Positions 28,460-36,661 of a stretch of DNA of 64,000 bases are shown here, one piece after another. The DNA is taken from contig CAVUMX010000001.1 of assembly GCA_963742725.1 (NCBI GenBank), positions 1,984,001-2,048,000 of the forward strand, given 5' to 3'. Position numbers and translations under genes: made by a program. The notes under the pieces are model-generated. The model did no database searches, was not told the origin of the DNA, and saw nothing but the letters and a program-made list of their open reading frames with translations. Numbering within the stretch: position 1 is the first letter of the stretch; the number at the start of each line of letters is the position of its first letter. The stretch is from CAVVAL01 sp963742725. Its GTDB lineage: Bacteria; Actinomycetota; Actinomycetes; Mycobacteriales; Cryptosporangiaceae.

Positions 28460-28523
28460 CTGTCGGGGTTGTCGGGGTATCTGGCGCCCGGTAACAGCAC
28501 GCTAGTCCGGACAGTCCGGTTCG
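28460..28523 (+). repeat. 64-bp dispersed intergenic element, copy B
   Basis: Same orientation as copy A. Ends with AGTCCGGACAGTCCGGTTCG, which holds the perfect palindrome CCGGAC-A-GTCCGG. It fills the space between two converging genes (WecG-type stop at 28445, flippase stop at 28534). Could act as a bidirectional terminator or be a mobile REP/MITE-like unit. Confidence 0.9.
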
Positions 28524-28533
28524 GGTGGGCCGG

Positions 28534-29952
28534 TTAGCGAGTTAGGGCTGAGCGGCGGTCGGCGAGGAGTTGCCGCGCCACGTGTCCCAGGCCGGCGACC
28601 AGGGCGATCGTGACGACCGCACGGGCGGCGTACCCGATCCAGCCGTCCGGGATGACCGCACCGGTCACGCACAGCGCCGTCGCGGCCAGCATTTCCGGCC
28701 AGCGGCGGTGCCACGGCACGTCGGCGAGGCGGCGGCGCACCGCACCGATCAGCGCCGCCAGCAGGGCGTACGCGACCACCGTCAGCACCGCCGCCCCGAC
28801 GAGCCCGAACCGGGGCAGCACGAGCACCTTGCCGAGCAGGTTGATCGTCACGGCGAGCGGCGTGACCCAGATCAGGGCCGCTGTGCGCCCGCTCCAGAAC
28901 AGGACGTGCACGCTGGCCAGGTACAGCACGTACGGCACGGTCGCGAGCGCGGTGATCGCCACGACGGGCACCAGCGCGTCGAGGTCGTACTGCGCCGCCG
29001 GGGCGACGATCCACAGCCCCAGCGGCGCCGTCATGGCCAGCCCGCCTGCCGCGATCACGCCGACCCGGAGCATGTCCTGCGTGGTGGTGGCGAGGACCTG
29101 CCAGCGGCGGTCCTCGGGGCTGCCGTAGATCAGCGGCGCCCACGCGTTGTTCGCGGCGGCGACGAGCGTGATGCCCAGGGCGCCGACGAGGTACGCCACG
29201 CTGTACTCGGCGTTGTCGTCCGCGCCGAGGAGTTCGGTGACGACGAACCGGTCGCCGGCCGTCATCAGGTACAGGGCGGCCATGTGCGGCACGGTCGGCA
29301 GCGCGATCCGGAACCAGCGGCGCAGCGCCTCACGGTCGCGCAGCCCCTCGACGGTGGGCTTGGCCCAGTACAGCGCGAGGACGGCACCGACGACCGATCC
29401 GGCCGCGACGCCGGCCAGGTACACCGTCGCCGTCCGCTCCAGGACCAGCGTGGCGACCAGACCGGCCACCTGCCCGCCCAGCACGTTGACGGCCACGACC
29501 AGCACGAACCGGCCGGCTTCCCCCCGCGCCCGCTGTACCGCCTGGCACGCGACGATCACCGCGTAGCTGACGCCTGTACCGGTCGCGAGCATCAGCGGCG
29601 CCGTGAACTGCCCGTCCGGCGCCCACAGCGGGCCGCCGAGGAAGGCCACCCCACCCAGCAGGACGGCGATCACCGCGCTCAGCGTGACGATCGGGCCGGT
29701 GCCGTGGCCGCCGTCCTCGGACTTGAGGAAGTGCTCGCGCGTAATGACGCCGGGCAGGCCCAGCGTGATCAGCAGCCCGACCGTCGCCGTCACGACCACG
29801 CCCAGCGTGGCCACGCCGAACTCCGCCTTCGGCAGCAGCCGGGTCAGCGCCGGCTGGACCAGCAGCCCGCCCGCGAGCTGCGCGACGGTGGCCAGCGTGT
29901 AGACGCTCCCCCTGCCGAGCATCTCCCGGGACGCGGCCTTGTCCGTGGTCAT
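28534..29952 (-). CDS. Polysaccharide flippase (Wzx/MATE-like, MOP superfamily)
   Basis: 472 residues from ATG 29952, which overlaps the aminotransferase stop (ATGA). About 12-14 membrane helices spread evenly; opening segment MLGRGSVYTLATVAQLAGG is typical of Wzx/RfbX-type exporters. It would flip a lipid-linked oligosaccharide containing pseudaminic acid across the membrane, or export the final polymer. The frame is open upstream into the aminotransferase but the homologous region begins at MTTDKAASREM. Third gene of the pseB-pseC-flippase operon. Confidence 0.9.
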   Translation of the reverse strand: MTTDKAASREMLGRGSVYTLATVAQLAGGLLVQPALTRLLPKAEFGVATLGVVVTATVGLLITLGLPGVITREHFLKSEDGGHGTGPIVTLSAVIAVLLGGVAFLGGPLWAPDGQFTAPLMLATGTGVSYAVIVACQAVQRARGEAGRFVLVVAVNVLGGQVAGLVATLVLERTATVYLAGVAAGSVVGAVLALYWAKPTVEGLRDREALRRWFRIALPTVPHMAALYLMTAGDRFVVTELLGADDNAEYSVAYLVGALGITLVAAANNAWAPLIYGSPEDRRWQVLATTTQDMLRVGVIAAGGLAMTAPLGLWIVAPAAQYDLDALVPVVAITALATVPYVLYLASVHVLFWSGRTAALIWVTPLAVTINLLGKVLVLPRFGLVGAAVLTVVAYALLAALIGAVRRRLADVPWHRRWPEMLAATALCVTGAVIPDGWIGYAARAVVTIALVAGLGHVARQLLADRRSALTR

Positions 29953-31086
29953 TGAAGAATGCTGCGTACCGTCTCGACGACGCGGTCCTGCTCGGCGTCC
30001 GTCAGGTCGGCGTAGAGCGGCAGGCTGAGCAGCTCGCTGTACGCCTGCTCGGCGACCGGGCACAGCCCCCGCTTGTACCCCGAGTCGGCGAAGACCGGGT
30101 GCCAGTACACGGGGATGTAGTTGACCTGGACGCCGATGCCGGCGGCGCGCATCTTCTCGTAGACCTCGCGGCGGCGGCCGTCGAGCACCCGGACGGCGTA
30201 GAGGTGCCAGGCGGGGTCGACGTCGGCACGCTGGGTCGGCAGCCGGAGCCCGGCAACATCGGCCAACAGCTCGTTGTACCGGGCGACGAGCTGCTTGCGC
30301 CGCGCCACGAACGACGGGAGCCGCCGGACCTGGCTGATCCCGAGCGCGCACAGGACGTCCGGGAGGCGGTAGTTGACGCCGAACGCCGGCACCTCGTACC
30401 ACCAGCCGCCTTCGTCCGTGCTGCGCAGCTCGTCCGGCTCGCGGACCATGCCGATGCGCGAGAACCGGCGGATCTCGGTGAGCAGGTCGGCGTGCGGGGA
30501 GACGATCGCGCCGCCCTCAGCCGTGGTGAGGTTCTTGGTGGGGAAGAAGGACAGCGTGGTGATGTCGGCGAAGCTGCCGACCGGCTGGCCCTTGTACGTG
30601 CCGCCGACGGAGTGCGCGGCGTCCTCGATCAGCACGGCGCCGACCCGATCGCACAGCGGCTTCAACGCGTCGGCGTCGATCGGATGACCGGCGTAGTCGA
30701 CGGCGGCCACCGCGGCGGTCCGCTGCGTGAGCTGCGCCTCCACGGCTGTCCGGGTCGATGTTGAGGTTGTCCTCGCACACGTCGGCGAACCGGATCCGGG
30801 CGCCCAGCATCGCAGCGCAGGACGCCGTCGCCACGAACGTCATCGGTGTGGTGATGACCTCGTCGCCCGGGCCGAGCCCGAGACCGCCGTACGTGGCGTG
30901 CAAGGCCGCCGTGCCGGACGTCACCGACACGGCGGGCGCGCCGGTGACCTTCTCCAGCTCGGCCTCGAACTGGCCCACCATCGGACCGGTGGTGAGCCAG
31001 TCGCCGCGCAGCACCTCGGTGACGGCGGCGATGTCCTCGTCGACGATCGACTGGCGACCGTAGTTCAGCCAGGGCGCCGAACTCAT
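29949..31086 (-). pseudogene. pseC: PseC, UDP-4-keto-6-deoxy-sugar aminotransferase, with +1 frameshift
   Basis: DegT/DnrJ/EryC1-fold PLP enzyme. The N-terminal part (start ATG 31086 with AGGAG) reads MSSAPWLNYGRQSIVDEDI through FADVCEDNLNIDPD. The frame then breaks near 30741-30750, where one extra C is present (GACAGCCGTGGAGG), and the rest continues in the neighbouring frame (VEAQLTQRTAAVAAVDYAGH ... PLP lysine in FFPTKNLTTAEGG) to the stop at 29949. Repaired length is 378 residues, normal for PseC. It aminates the PseB product in pseudaminic acid synthesis. Sequencing error or a real lesion cannot be told apart here; an intact pathway around it favours an error. Confidence 0.88.
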
Positions 31087-31097
31087 CTCGGCAGCTC

Positions 31098-32084
31098 CTA
31101 CTTGCTCTGCGCGATCATGTCGCGCAGGGCCTCTCCGTCCAGCCACTGGTCGTTCAGGTCGGAGCGGTAGACGAAACCGTCCGGCACGGGCTTGCCGCCC
31201 TCCAGCGGCACGCCGCCCCACTCCGAGATCACCGGCTGGACGACGTAGTGGTCGTCGAACTGCAGCGTCCGGTACGCGTCCTCGGCGGAGATCATCTCCT
31301 CGTGCAGCTTCTCGCCGGGGCGGATGCCGATGACCTCGATCTCGGCGTCCGGCACGACGACCTGCGCGAGGTCGGTGATCCGCATGCTCGGGATGCGCGG
31401 GACGTACAGCTCGCCGCCGGTCATCCGGTCGAACGCGTCCATGACGAACTGGACGGCCTGGGGAAGCGTGATCCAGAACCGCGTCATCCGGGTGTCGGTG
31501 ATCGGCAGCTTGGTGACGCCCTCGGCGGCCAGCTTCTTGAAGAACGGCACGACCGAGCCGCGCGAGCCGACCACGTTGCCGTAGCGGACGACCGAGAACC
31601 GGGTCTCGCTGCCGGCCGCGTAGTGGTTGCCGGCCACGAACAGCTTGTCGGCGCAGAGCTTCGTGGCGCCGTACAGGTTGATCGGGCTGGACGCCTTGTC
31701 CGTCGACAGCGCGACGACCCGCTTCACGCCGGCGTCGATCGACGCGTCGATGACGTTCTGCGAGCCGATGATGTTCGTCTGGATGCACTCGAACGGGTTG
31801 TACTCGGCGGTGTCGACCTGCTTCAGCGCGGCCGCGTGGACCACGTAGTCGATGCCGTCCATCGCGCGGCGCAGACGGGCTGCGTCGCGCACGTCACCGA
31901 TGAACCAGCGCAGTCGGGGGTCGTCGCCGAACATCTGCCGGACCTCGTACTGCTTCAGCTCGTCCCGCGAGAAGACAGCGATCCGGCGCGCGGACCCGTC
32001 CTCCAGCATCCGGCGGATGAACGCCTTGCCGAAGGATCCGGTACCGCCGGTGATCAGCACGGAGGCGCCCTGCCACGAAACCAT
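31098..32084 (-). CDS. pseB: PseB, UDP-N-acetylglucosamine 4,6-dehydratase (inverting)
   Basis: 328 residues, the family's normal length. NAD-binding TGGTGSFGKAFIRRML at the N-terminus, the DVRD and AALKQVDTAEYNPFE segments, and the active site STDKASSPINLYGATK with the catalytic Asp/Lys and Tyr. These residues mark the FlaA1/PseB class rather than the retaining RmlB class. It makes UDP-2-acetamido-2,6-dideoxy-beta-L-arabino-hexos-4-ulose, the first step to pseudaminic acid. AGGAG precedes ATG 32084. pseC follows after 11 nt. Divergent promoters at 32085-32192 are shared with pseF. Confidence 0.95.
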   Translation of the reverse strand: MVSWQGASVLITGGTGSFGKAFIRRMLEDGSARRIAVFSRDELKQYEVRQMFGDDPRLRWFIGDVRDAARLRRAMDGIDYVVHAAALKQVDTAEYNPFECIQTNIIGSQNVIDASIDAGVKRVVALSTDKASSPINLYGATKLCADKLFVAGNHYAAGSETRFSVVRYGNVVGSRGSVVPFFKKLAAEGVTKLPITDTRMTRFWITLPQAVQFVMDAFDRMTGGELYVPRIPSMRITDLAQVVVPDAEIEVIGIRPGEKLHEEMISAEDAYRTLQFDDHYVVQPVISEWGGVPLEGGKPVPDGFVYRSDLNDQWLDGEALRDMIAQSK

Positions 32085-32192
32085 GTACTGCTTCTCCTCT
32101 TGTCCAGCCCCATGACGTGTCGTTTAGTCAGCGAACTGTAGCCTTCCGCAGGTGGGGCGCTTCAACTCGCATGGCTGTGGAAGGACGTCAGT

Positions 32193-32936
32193 GTGACCCA
32201 GAAGTTCACGGTTGCCGCCGTGATCCAAGCCAGGATGGGTTCGTCCCGACTTCCTGGCAAGGTACTCCGTCCGCTTGGCGGCCGCCCCGTCCTGAGCTGG
32301 GTCGTGCGGGCCGCCGAGATGTCGAAGGCCGTGGACGAGGTGGTCGTCGCCACGAGTACCGCCCCGGAGGACGACGAGGTCGTCAAGCTCTGCGCCGAAC
32401 TCGGTGTGGCCTGTGTGCGGGGCCCCGAGGACGATGTGCTCAGCCGGTTCCTGGTCGCGCTCGACGCCCATCCGGCCGATGCTGTGGTGCGCCTCACATC
32501 CGACTGCCCGCTGCTCGACCCGGCCGTGATCGCGCAGACCGTCGGGGCGTTCCGGGCCGCGTCGGGCCACATGGACTACCTCTCCACCACGCTCGTCCGG
32601 TGCCTGCCCCGGGGGCTCGACGTCGAGGTCGCCTCGACCGCCGCGCTGCGCAAGATCGACAAGCACGCCCAGGGGTACGACCGGGTGCACGTCACGTCGG
32701 CGCTCTACAACAACCCGCACCGGTACCGGATCGCCGGGCTGACGTTCGTCCCGCACGCCGACGACCTGCGCATCACCCTCGACACCGAGGAGGACGGCCG
32801 GCTCCTGGACGCCCTGGTCGAGGAGACCGGCGACAAGCCGCCCGCCTGGCGCGTGCTCGTCGCCATGCTCCGCACCCGCCCTGAGCTGGTCGAGCTGAAC
32901 GAGTCCGTCCAGCAGAAAGCCCTGCATGAGGGCTGA
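32193..32936 (+). CDS. pseF: PseF-like CMP-sugar cytidylyltransferase
   Basis: 247 residues. Nucleotidyltransferase fold with AAVIQARMGSSRLPGKVL at the N-terminus, VVVATSTAPEDDEV, RLTSDCPLLDP and DLRITLDTEEDG. This is the SpsF/PseF type that activates pseudaminic acid with CTP. Start GTG 32193 with GGAAGGA upstream. It overlaps pseG by 11 nt. Sequence alone would also allow a general SpsF protein; the pse neighbours decide the call. Confidence 0.88.
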   Translation: MTQKFTVAAVIQARMGSSRLPGKVLRPLGGRPVLSWVVRAAEMSKAVDEVVVATSTAPEDDEVVKLCAELGVACVRGPEDDVLSRFLVALDAHPADAVVRLTSDCPLLDPAVIAQTVGAFRAASGHMDYLSTTLVRCLPRGLDVEVASTAALRKIDKHAQGYDRVHVTSALYNNPHRYRIAGLTFVPHADDLRITLDTEEDGRLLDALVEETGDKPPAWRVLVAMLRTRPELVELNESVQQKALHEG

Positions 32937-33924
32937 GCGGACCGTCGGGATCTACTGCGACCTCGGCCGCACGCTCGGCGCTGGACACTTCGTCCGCAGC
33001 TCGGCCCTGGGTGCGGCGCTGCGCGCGCGGGGCGCCCACGTCGAGATCGTCGCCGACGTGGACGCCGTCGCCTGGACGCGGTCACAAGCGGAACATTTCG
33101 GGCTTACCGCCATTCAGGGTGCCTCGGCAGCCGTCGTGCCCGGTCTCGCGCGCGGGTGGGACGTCGCTGTGGTCGACTCGTACCGGGCGACGGCATCCGA
33201 CTTCGACGGGCTGGACATCCCGCTGGCCGCCGTCGACGACGAGGACCAGCGCCCGCTCCCGGCCTCGCTCGTCGTAAACCAGAGCCTCAACGCCGGCGAC
33301 TACCCGTACGAGGGCTGGCCGTCGCCGCGGGTCCTGCGCGGGCCCGAGTACGCCCTGCTCCGTCCGCAGTTCACCGCCGCCCGCCAGGCGGCCTACGCCG
33401 AGCGGGACTGGTCCGAGCGGCGGCAGCGGGTACTGATCGTCCTGGGCGGGACGGACGCGGGCGGCGGCGCCGCGACGCTGACCCGGCTCGCGCTGGCCAC
33501 GCTCGGCCCTGTCGAGCTGCGGGTCATCGCGTCGAACGAAACCGCGGCAGCCGCGGTGGGGGCGGTCGATGTGCCGGCCGGCAGCTCGGTCGAGGTGACG
33601 GCCCCCGTACTAGCCATCGAAAAGCTCATGACCTGGGCGGATCTGGTCATCAGCGGGTCCGGCAGCACGGTATGGGAGCTGTGCTGCGTCGGCACGCCCA
33701 TGGCGCTGGTGCTCGTCGCCGAGAACCAGGTGCCGAACTACACCCGGCTGACGGGCGACAGGCTGGCGATCGGGCTCGGCCACCTCACCGATCCGAAGCT
33801 CCCCGAGCAGCTGGCGTCGGCCGCCGAACTCAACGCGTACGGACGCCGTGCCTGGACGACCGTCGACGGCCTCGGCGCCGACCGCGTCGCCGCCGCCGTG
33901 CTCGACCTTGGGTCCCTCGCGTAG
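32926..33924 (+). CDS. pseG: PseG, UDP-2,4-diacetamido-trideoxy-altrose hydrolase
   Basis: 332 residues. GT-B-like fold related to MurG. N-terminal DLGRTLGAGHFVRSSALGAA contains the catalytic His of the G-x-GH motif, and the C-terminal half has VLIVLGGTDAGGG and DLVISGSGSTVWELCCVGTP for UDP binding. It cleaves UDP from 6-deoxy-AltdiNAc, giving the free sugar for PseI. The start ATG lies inside pseF, showing translational coupling. Confidence 0.92.
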   Translation: MRAERTVGIYCDLGRTLGAGHFVRSSALGAALRARGAHVEIVADVDAVAWTRSQAEHFGLTAIQGASAAVVPGLARGWDVAVVDSYRATASDFDGLDIPLAAVDDEDQRPLPASLVVNQSLNAGDYPYEGWPSPRVLRGPEYALLRPQFTAARQAAYAERDWSERRQRVLIVLGGTDAGGGAATLTRLALATLGPVELRVIASNETAAAAVGAVDVPAGSSVEVTAPVLAIEKLMTWADLVISGSGSTVWELCCVGTPMALVLVAENQVPNYTRLTGDRLAIGLGHLTDPKLPEQLASAAELNAYGRRAWTTVDGLGADRVAAAVLDLGSLA

Positions 33925-33966
33925 GGTCGAGAACCGTCACACCCACAGTTCGACGAGGAGTTCCCG

Positions 33967-35046
33967 GTGTCTGCACGCAGTTATGGCCGCCCCGTGATCG
34001 AGGTCGGCGGGCGGACCATCGGCCCCGGCCACCCGTGCTACGTCATCGCCGAGGCCGGCGCCAACCACAACCGTGACCTGGGCCTGGCCAAGCAGCTGAT
34101 CGACGTCGCCGCAGAGTCGGGCGCCGACGCGGTGAAGTTCCAGACGTACACCGCCGAGGGCCTCTACTCGCGGAAGACGCCGAACCCGAGCTACCTCAAG
34201 AAGAAGGACCTGCTCAAGAGCGACACCGAGACGGTGTGGGAGCTCATCAAGCGGGTCGAGATCCCGTGGGAGTGGCACGACGAGCTGGCCGCGCACTCCA
34301 AGTCGGCCGGCATCGACTTCCTGTCGACGCCGTTCGAGGAGGCCGCCGTCGACCTGCTGGAGACCGTGGGCGTGCCGGCGTACAAGATCGCGTCCTACGA
34401 GATCACGCACCTCCCGCTGATCAAGTACGCCGCCAACACGGGCAAGCCGCTGCTGATGTCGACGGGCATGGCGTCCCTCGCGGACATCGAGCGCGCGCTC
34501 GACACGGCCAACCAGGCCGGCTGCGACCAGATCCTGCTCATGCACTGCGCCTCCAGCTACCCGGCGCCGTTCGACATCCTCAACCTCAAGGCGATCCAGA
34601 CGCTGGCCCAGGCGTTCCAGATCCCCGTCGGCTACTCGGACCACTCCGAGGGCATCACCGCCGACGTGGTCTCCGTCGCGCTCGGCGCCTCGATGATCGA
34701 GAAGCACTACACGCTCAGCCGCGACATGGAAGGCCCGGACCACAACTTCGCGCTGGAGCCCGGCGAGCTGAAGGACATGGTCACGGCGATCCGCGACACC
34801 GAGGCCTCCCTCGGTACGTCGGTCAAGCGGGTCACGCCCGAGGAGGGCGACCTGTACCGGCTGGCGCGGCGCTCGCTCGTCGCCGGACGGGCCATCCCCG
34901 CTGGTCACCGCATCACCGAAGAGGACATCGCGGTGAAGCGCCCCGGCTACGGCATCCCCGTGTACGAGATGGACGGCCTGCTCGGCCGCGTCGCGACCAT
35001 CGACATCGAGGACGACGAGATCCTCCAGTGGGAGATGTTCCGCTGA
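33967..35046 (+). CDS. pseI: PseI, pseudaminic acid synthase
   Basis: 359 residues. NeuB-type TIM barrel: CYVIAEAGANHNRDLGLAKQ, DAVKFQTYTAEGLYS, FLSTPFEEAAVDLLE, HCASSYPAP, GYSDHSEGI and EKHYTLSRDMEGPDHNFALE. A C-terminal SAF (antifreeze-like) domain covers about 290-350. It condenses 6-deoxy-AltdiNAc with phosphoenolpyruvate. Length and company (pseB, pseC, pseG; no UDP-GlcNAc 2-epimerase) favour pseudaminic over legionaminic or sialic acid. GTG 33967 follows GAGGAG. Confidence 0.94.
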   Translation: MSARSYGRPVIEVGGRTIGPGHPCYVIAEAGANHNRDLGLAKQLIDVAAESGADAVKFQTYTAEGLYSRKTPNPSYLKKKDLLKSDTETVWELIKRVEIPWEWHDELAAHSKSAGIDFLSTPFEEAAVDLLETVGVPAYKIASYEITHLPLIKYAANTGKPLLMSTGMASLADIERALDTANQAGCDQILLMHCASSYPAPFDILNLKAIQTLAQAFQIPVGYSDHSEGITADVVSVALGASMIEKHYTLSRDMEGPDHNFALEPGELKDMVTAIRDTEASLGTSVKRVTPEEGDLYRLARRSLVAGRAIPAGHRITEEDIAVKRPGYGIPVYEMDGLLGRVATIDIEDDEILQWEMFR

Positions 35047-35495
35047 CCGTCACGGTCCGGCCGGCCGTCGACTCGGACTCCGAGTCCGTCTGGGCGTGGC
35101 GCAACGACCCCGTGACCCGTGCGGTCTCGGTCACCACCGACGAGATCCCGTGGGACGGCCACCAGCGCTGGTTCGCGGCCACCCTCGCCGACCCCGGCCG
35201 GCACCTGCTGGTCGGGCTCGTCGCGGACGAGCGGATCGGCGTCGTGCGGTTCGACCGGCTGGACGAGCCCGGCCGGTGGGAGGTCAGCGTCAACCTGGCG
35301 CCGTCCGCTCGGGGCCGGGGTCTCGCCGTCCCGCTGCTCACCGCCGGACACGACTGGCTCGTCGCGGCCGAGGGCCCGGCAGAGGTGACCGCGCTCGTCC
35401 AGGCCGACAACGAAGCGTCGCAACGCACGTTCCGCCGCGCCGGCTATGTCGAGAAATCGACTTCGGACGGCTGGACCACCCTGACCCTGCCGTAG
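35028..35495 (+). CDS. pseH: GNAT acetyltransferase, probable PseH
   Basis: 155 residues from GTG 35028, the only standard start available; it overlaps pseI by 19 nt. GNAT features: VRPAVDSDSESVWAWRNDP at the start, WEVSVNLAPSARGRGLAVPL with the acetyl-CoA loop, and NEASQRTFRRAGYVEKS. In pseudaminic acid synthesis PseH N-acetylates the 4-amino group made by PseC. The role is assigned by position as last gene of pseF-G-I-H. With it all six biosynthetic steps are represented. Confidence 0.85.
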   Translation: MGDVPLTVTVRPAVDSDSESVWAWRNDPVTRAVSVTTDEIPWDGHQRWFAATLADPGRHLLVGLVADERIGVVRFDRLDEPGRWEVSVNLAPSARGRGLAVPLLTAGHDWLVAAEGPAEVTALVQADNEASQRTFRRAGYVEKSTSDGWTTLTLP

Positions 35496-35530
35496 CCCCC
35501 CCGCCGCCCGGCGCCCGCCGCCCGCCGAGT

Positions 35531-35579
35531 TTCGGACTTTTGAGGGTCCGGCGGCGCCGCGAACCCTCAAAAGTCCGAA
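35531..35579. repeat. 49-bp perfect stem-loop element, copy 1
   Basis: Arms TTCGGACTTTTGAGGGT and ACCCTCAAAAGTCCGAA are perfectly complementary (17 bp) around a 15-nt GC-rich loop. The same arms and loop length recur at 41642-41690. It sits between converging ends of the acetyltransferase and the glycosylase genes, so a bidirectional terminator role is likely, but the exact duplication suggests a dispersed element. Confidence 0.9.
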
Positions 35580-35708
35580 GGTGGGCGGGGGCGGCCGAAG
35601 GTGGGCGGGGGCGGCCGTGAGTGGGCGGGGGCGGCCGAGAGGTGGGCGGGGGCGGCCGTGAGTGGGCGGGGCGGCCGTGAGTGGGCGAGGGACGCGGCGT
35701 GGGCGGGG
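35580..35708. repeat. GC-rich minisatellite (about 20-bp unit, 5-6 copies)
   Basis: Tandem units of the form GGTGGGCGGGGGCGGCCGAA alternating with ...GGCCGTGA, five well conserved and one or two decayed, running directly from the stem-loop to the stop codon of the glycosylase gene. The G-rich strand could form quadruplexes. Copy number is likely to vary between strains. Confidence 0.85.
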
Positions 35709-36563
35709 TCAGCGGAGGAGTTTGGAGAGGCGGCGGTCCGCCAGGGGCTTGCCGCCCGTCTGGCAGGTGGCGCAGTACTGCAACGACTTGTCGGCGAACG
35801 AGACCTCGCGCACGGTGTCGCCGCAGACCGGGCACGGCAGTCCCGTGCGGGCGTGCACGCGCAGCCCGGACCGTTTCTCGCCCTTGAGCGTCGCCGAGCC
35901 CTGCCCGACGCTGCGTTCGACAGCGCTCGTGAGGATGGCGTGCATGGCCTCGAACAGCGCCGACATGTCCTCGTCGGACAGGCGCGGTGCCAGCGCGAAC
36001 GGCGAGAGCCGGGCGGCGTGCAGGATTTCGTCCGAGTACGCGTTGCCGATGCCGGCGATCACGGCCTGGTCGGTGAGGACGCCCTTGATCTGGCCGCGCT
36101 GGCCCTTGATCCGCTCGGCGAACGTGTCGAGGTCGACGCCGAGTGCGTCCGGACCGAGCCGCGACACGCCCGGGACCTCAGACGGATCCCGCACCACGTA
36201 GACGGCGAGACCTTTCTTCGTCCCGGCCTCGGTGAGATCGAAACCGGACTTGTCGTCCAGGTGGACCCGCAGCGCGATCGGCCCCTTGCCCGGCCGTGGC
36301 GGCGCGGGCGGCAGTTCCTCGCGGTAGTGCAGCCAGCCTGCGCGGGCGAGGTGGACGACGAGGTGGATGCCGTCGACGTCCACGTCGAGGAACTTTCCGT
36401 GCCGGGAGGCGCCGGTGACGGTCGAACCGTGGAGCGCCATCGGCGTCGGGTCGTAGGTCTTGAGCGCCTGGATGCCGACGACGTCGATCCGTGCGACAAC
36501 CCGGCCAGCAGCGCGTTCACGCAGGTAGGCGGCCAGCGCCTCGACCTCGGGAAGCTCAGGCAT
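35709..36563 (-). CDS. Fpg/Nei-family DNA glycosylase
   Basis: 284 residues. Begins MPELPEVEALAAYLRERAAG with catalytic Pro2 and Glu3, has the conserved Lys in ASRHGKFLDVDV, a helix-two-turns-helix region (VLTDQAVIAGIGNAYSDEIL), and a C-terminal zinc finger with four Cys (CPVCGDTVREVSF...YCATC). It removes oxidised bases and nicks at abasic sites. This shorter actinobacterial Nei-like form usually coexists with a canonical MutM elsewhere. The last residues precede the minisatellite. Confidence 0.93.
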   Translation of the reverse strand: MPELPEVEALAAYLRERAAGRVVARIDVVGIQALKTYDPTPMALHGSTVTGASRHGKFLDVDVDGIHLVVHLARAGWLHYREELPPAPPRPGKGPIALRVHLDDKSGFDLTEAGTKKGLAVYVVRDPSEVPGVSRLGPDALGVDLDTFAERIKGQRGQIKGVLTDQAVIAGIGNAYSDEILHAARLSPFALAPRLSDEDMSALFEAMHAILTSAVERSVGQGSATLKGEKRSGLRVHARTGLPCPVCGDTVREVSFADKSLQYCATCQTGGKPLADRRLSKLLR

Positions 36564-36578
36564 ACCCCCCAGTCTGCC

Positions 36579-36643
36579 CGATCGGGAGCTCCACCGGGCC
36601 GCACGCTGGTCAGCATGCGGCCCGGTGAGCTTCCACCCGATCG
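36579..36643. terminator. 65-bp imperfect palindrome between PKD-protein and glycosylase genes
   Basis: Nested inverted repeats: outer CGATCGGG / CCCGATCG, inner CACCGGGCCGCA / TGCGGCCCGGTG, centre GCTG-gt-CAGC. Fully folded this is a long cruciform or hairpin with a few bulges. It lies 19 nt after the PKD-protein stop on the minus strand, consistent with a terminator ahead of the glycosylase gene. Confidence 0.7.
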
Positions 36644-36661
36644 CGAAAGGGGGTGGTCTGG

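Noticed and set aside
32085..32192. Possible riboswitch or attenuator between pseB and pseF
   Set aside because: Only ordinary ribosome sites and promoter-like sequence; no conserved stem-loop was recognisable.
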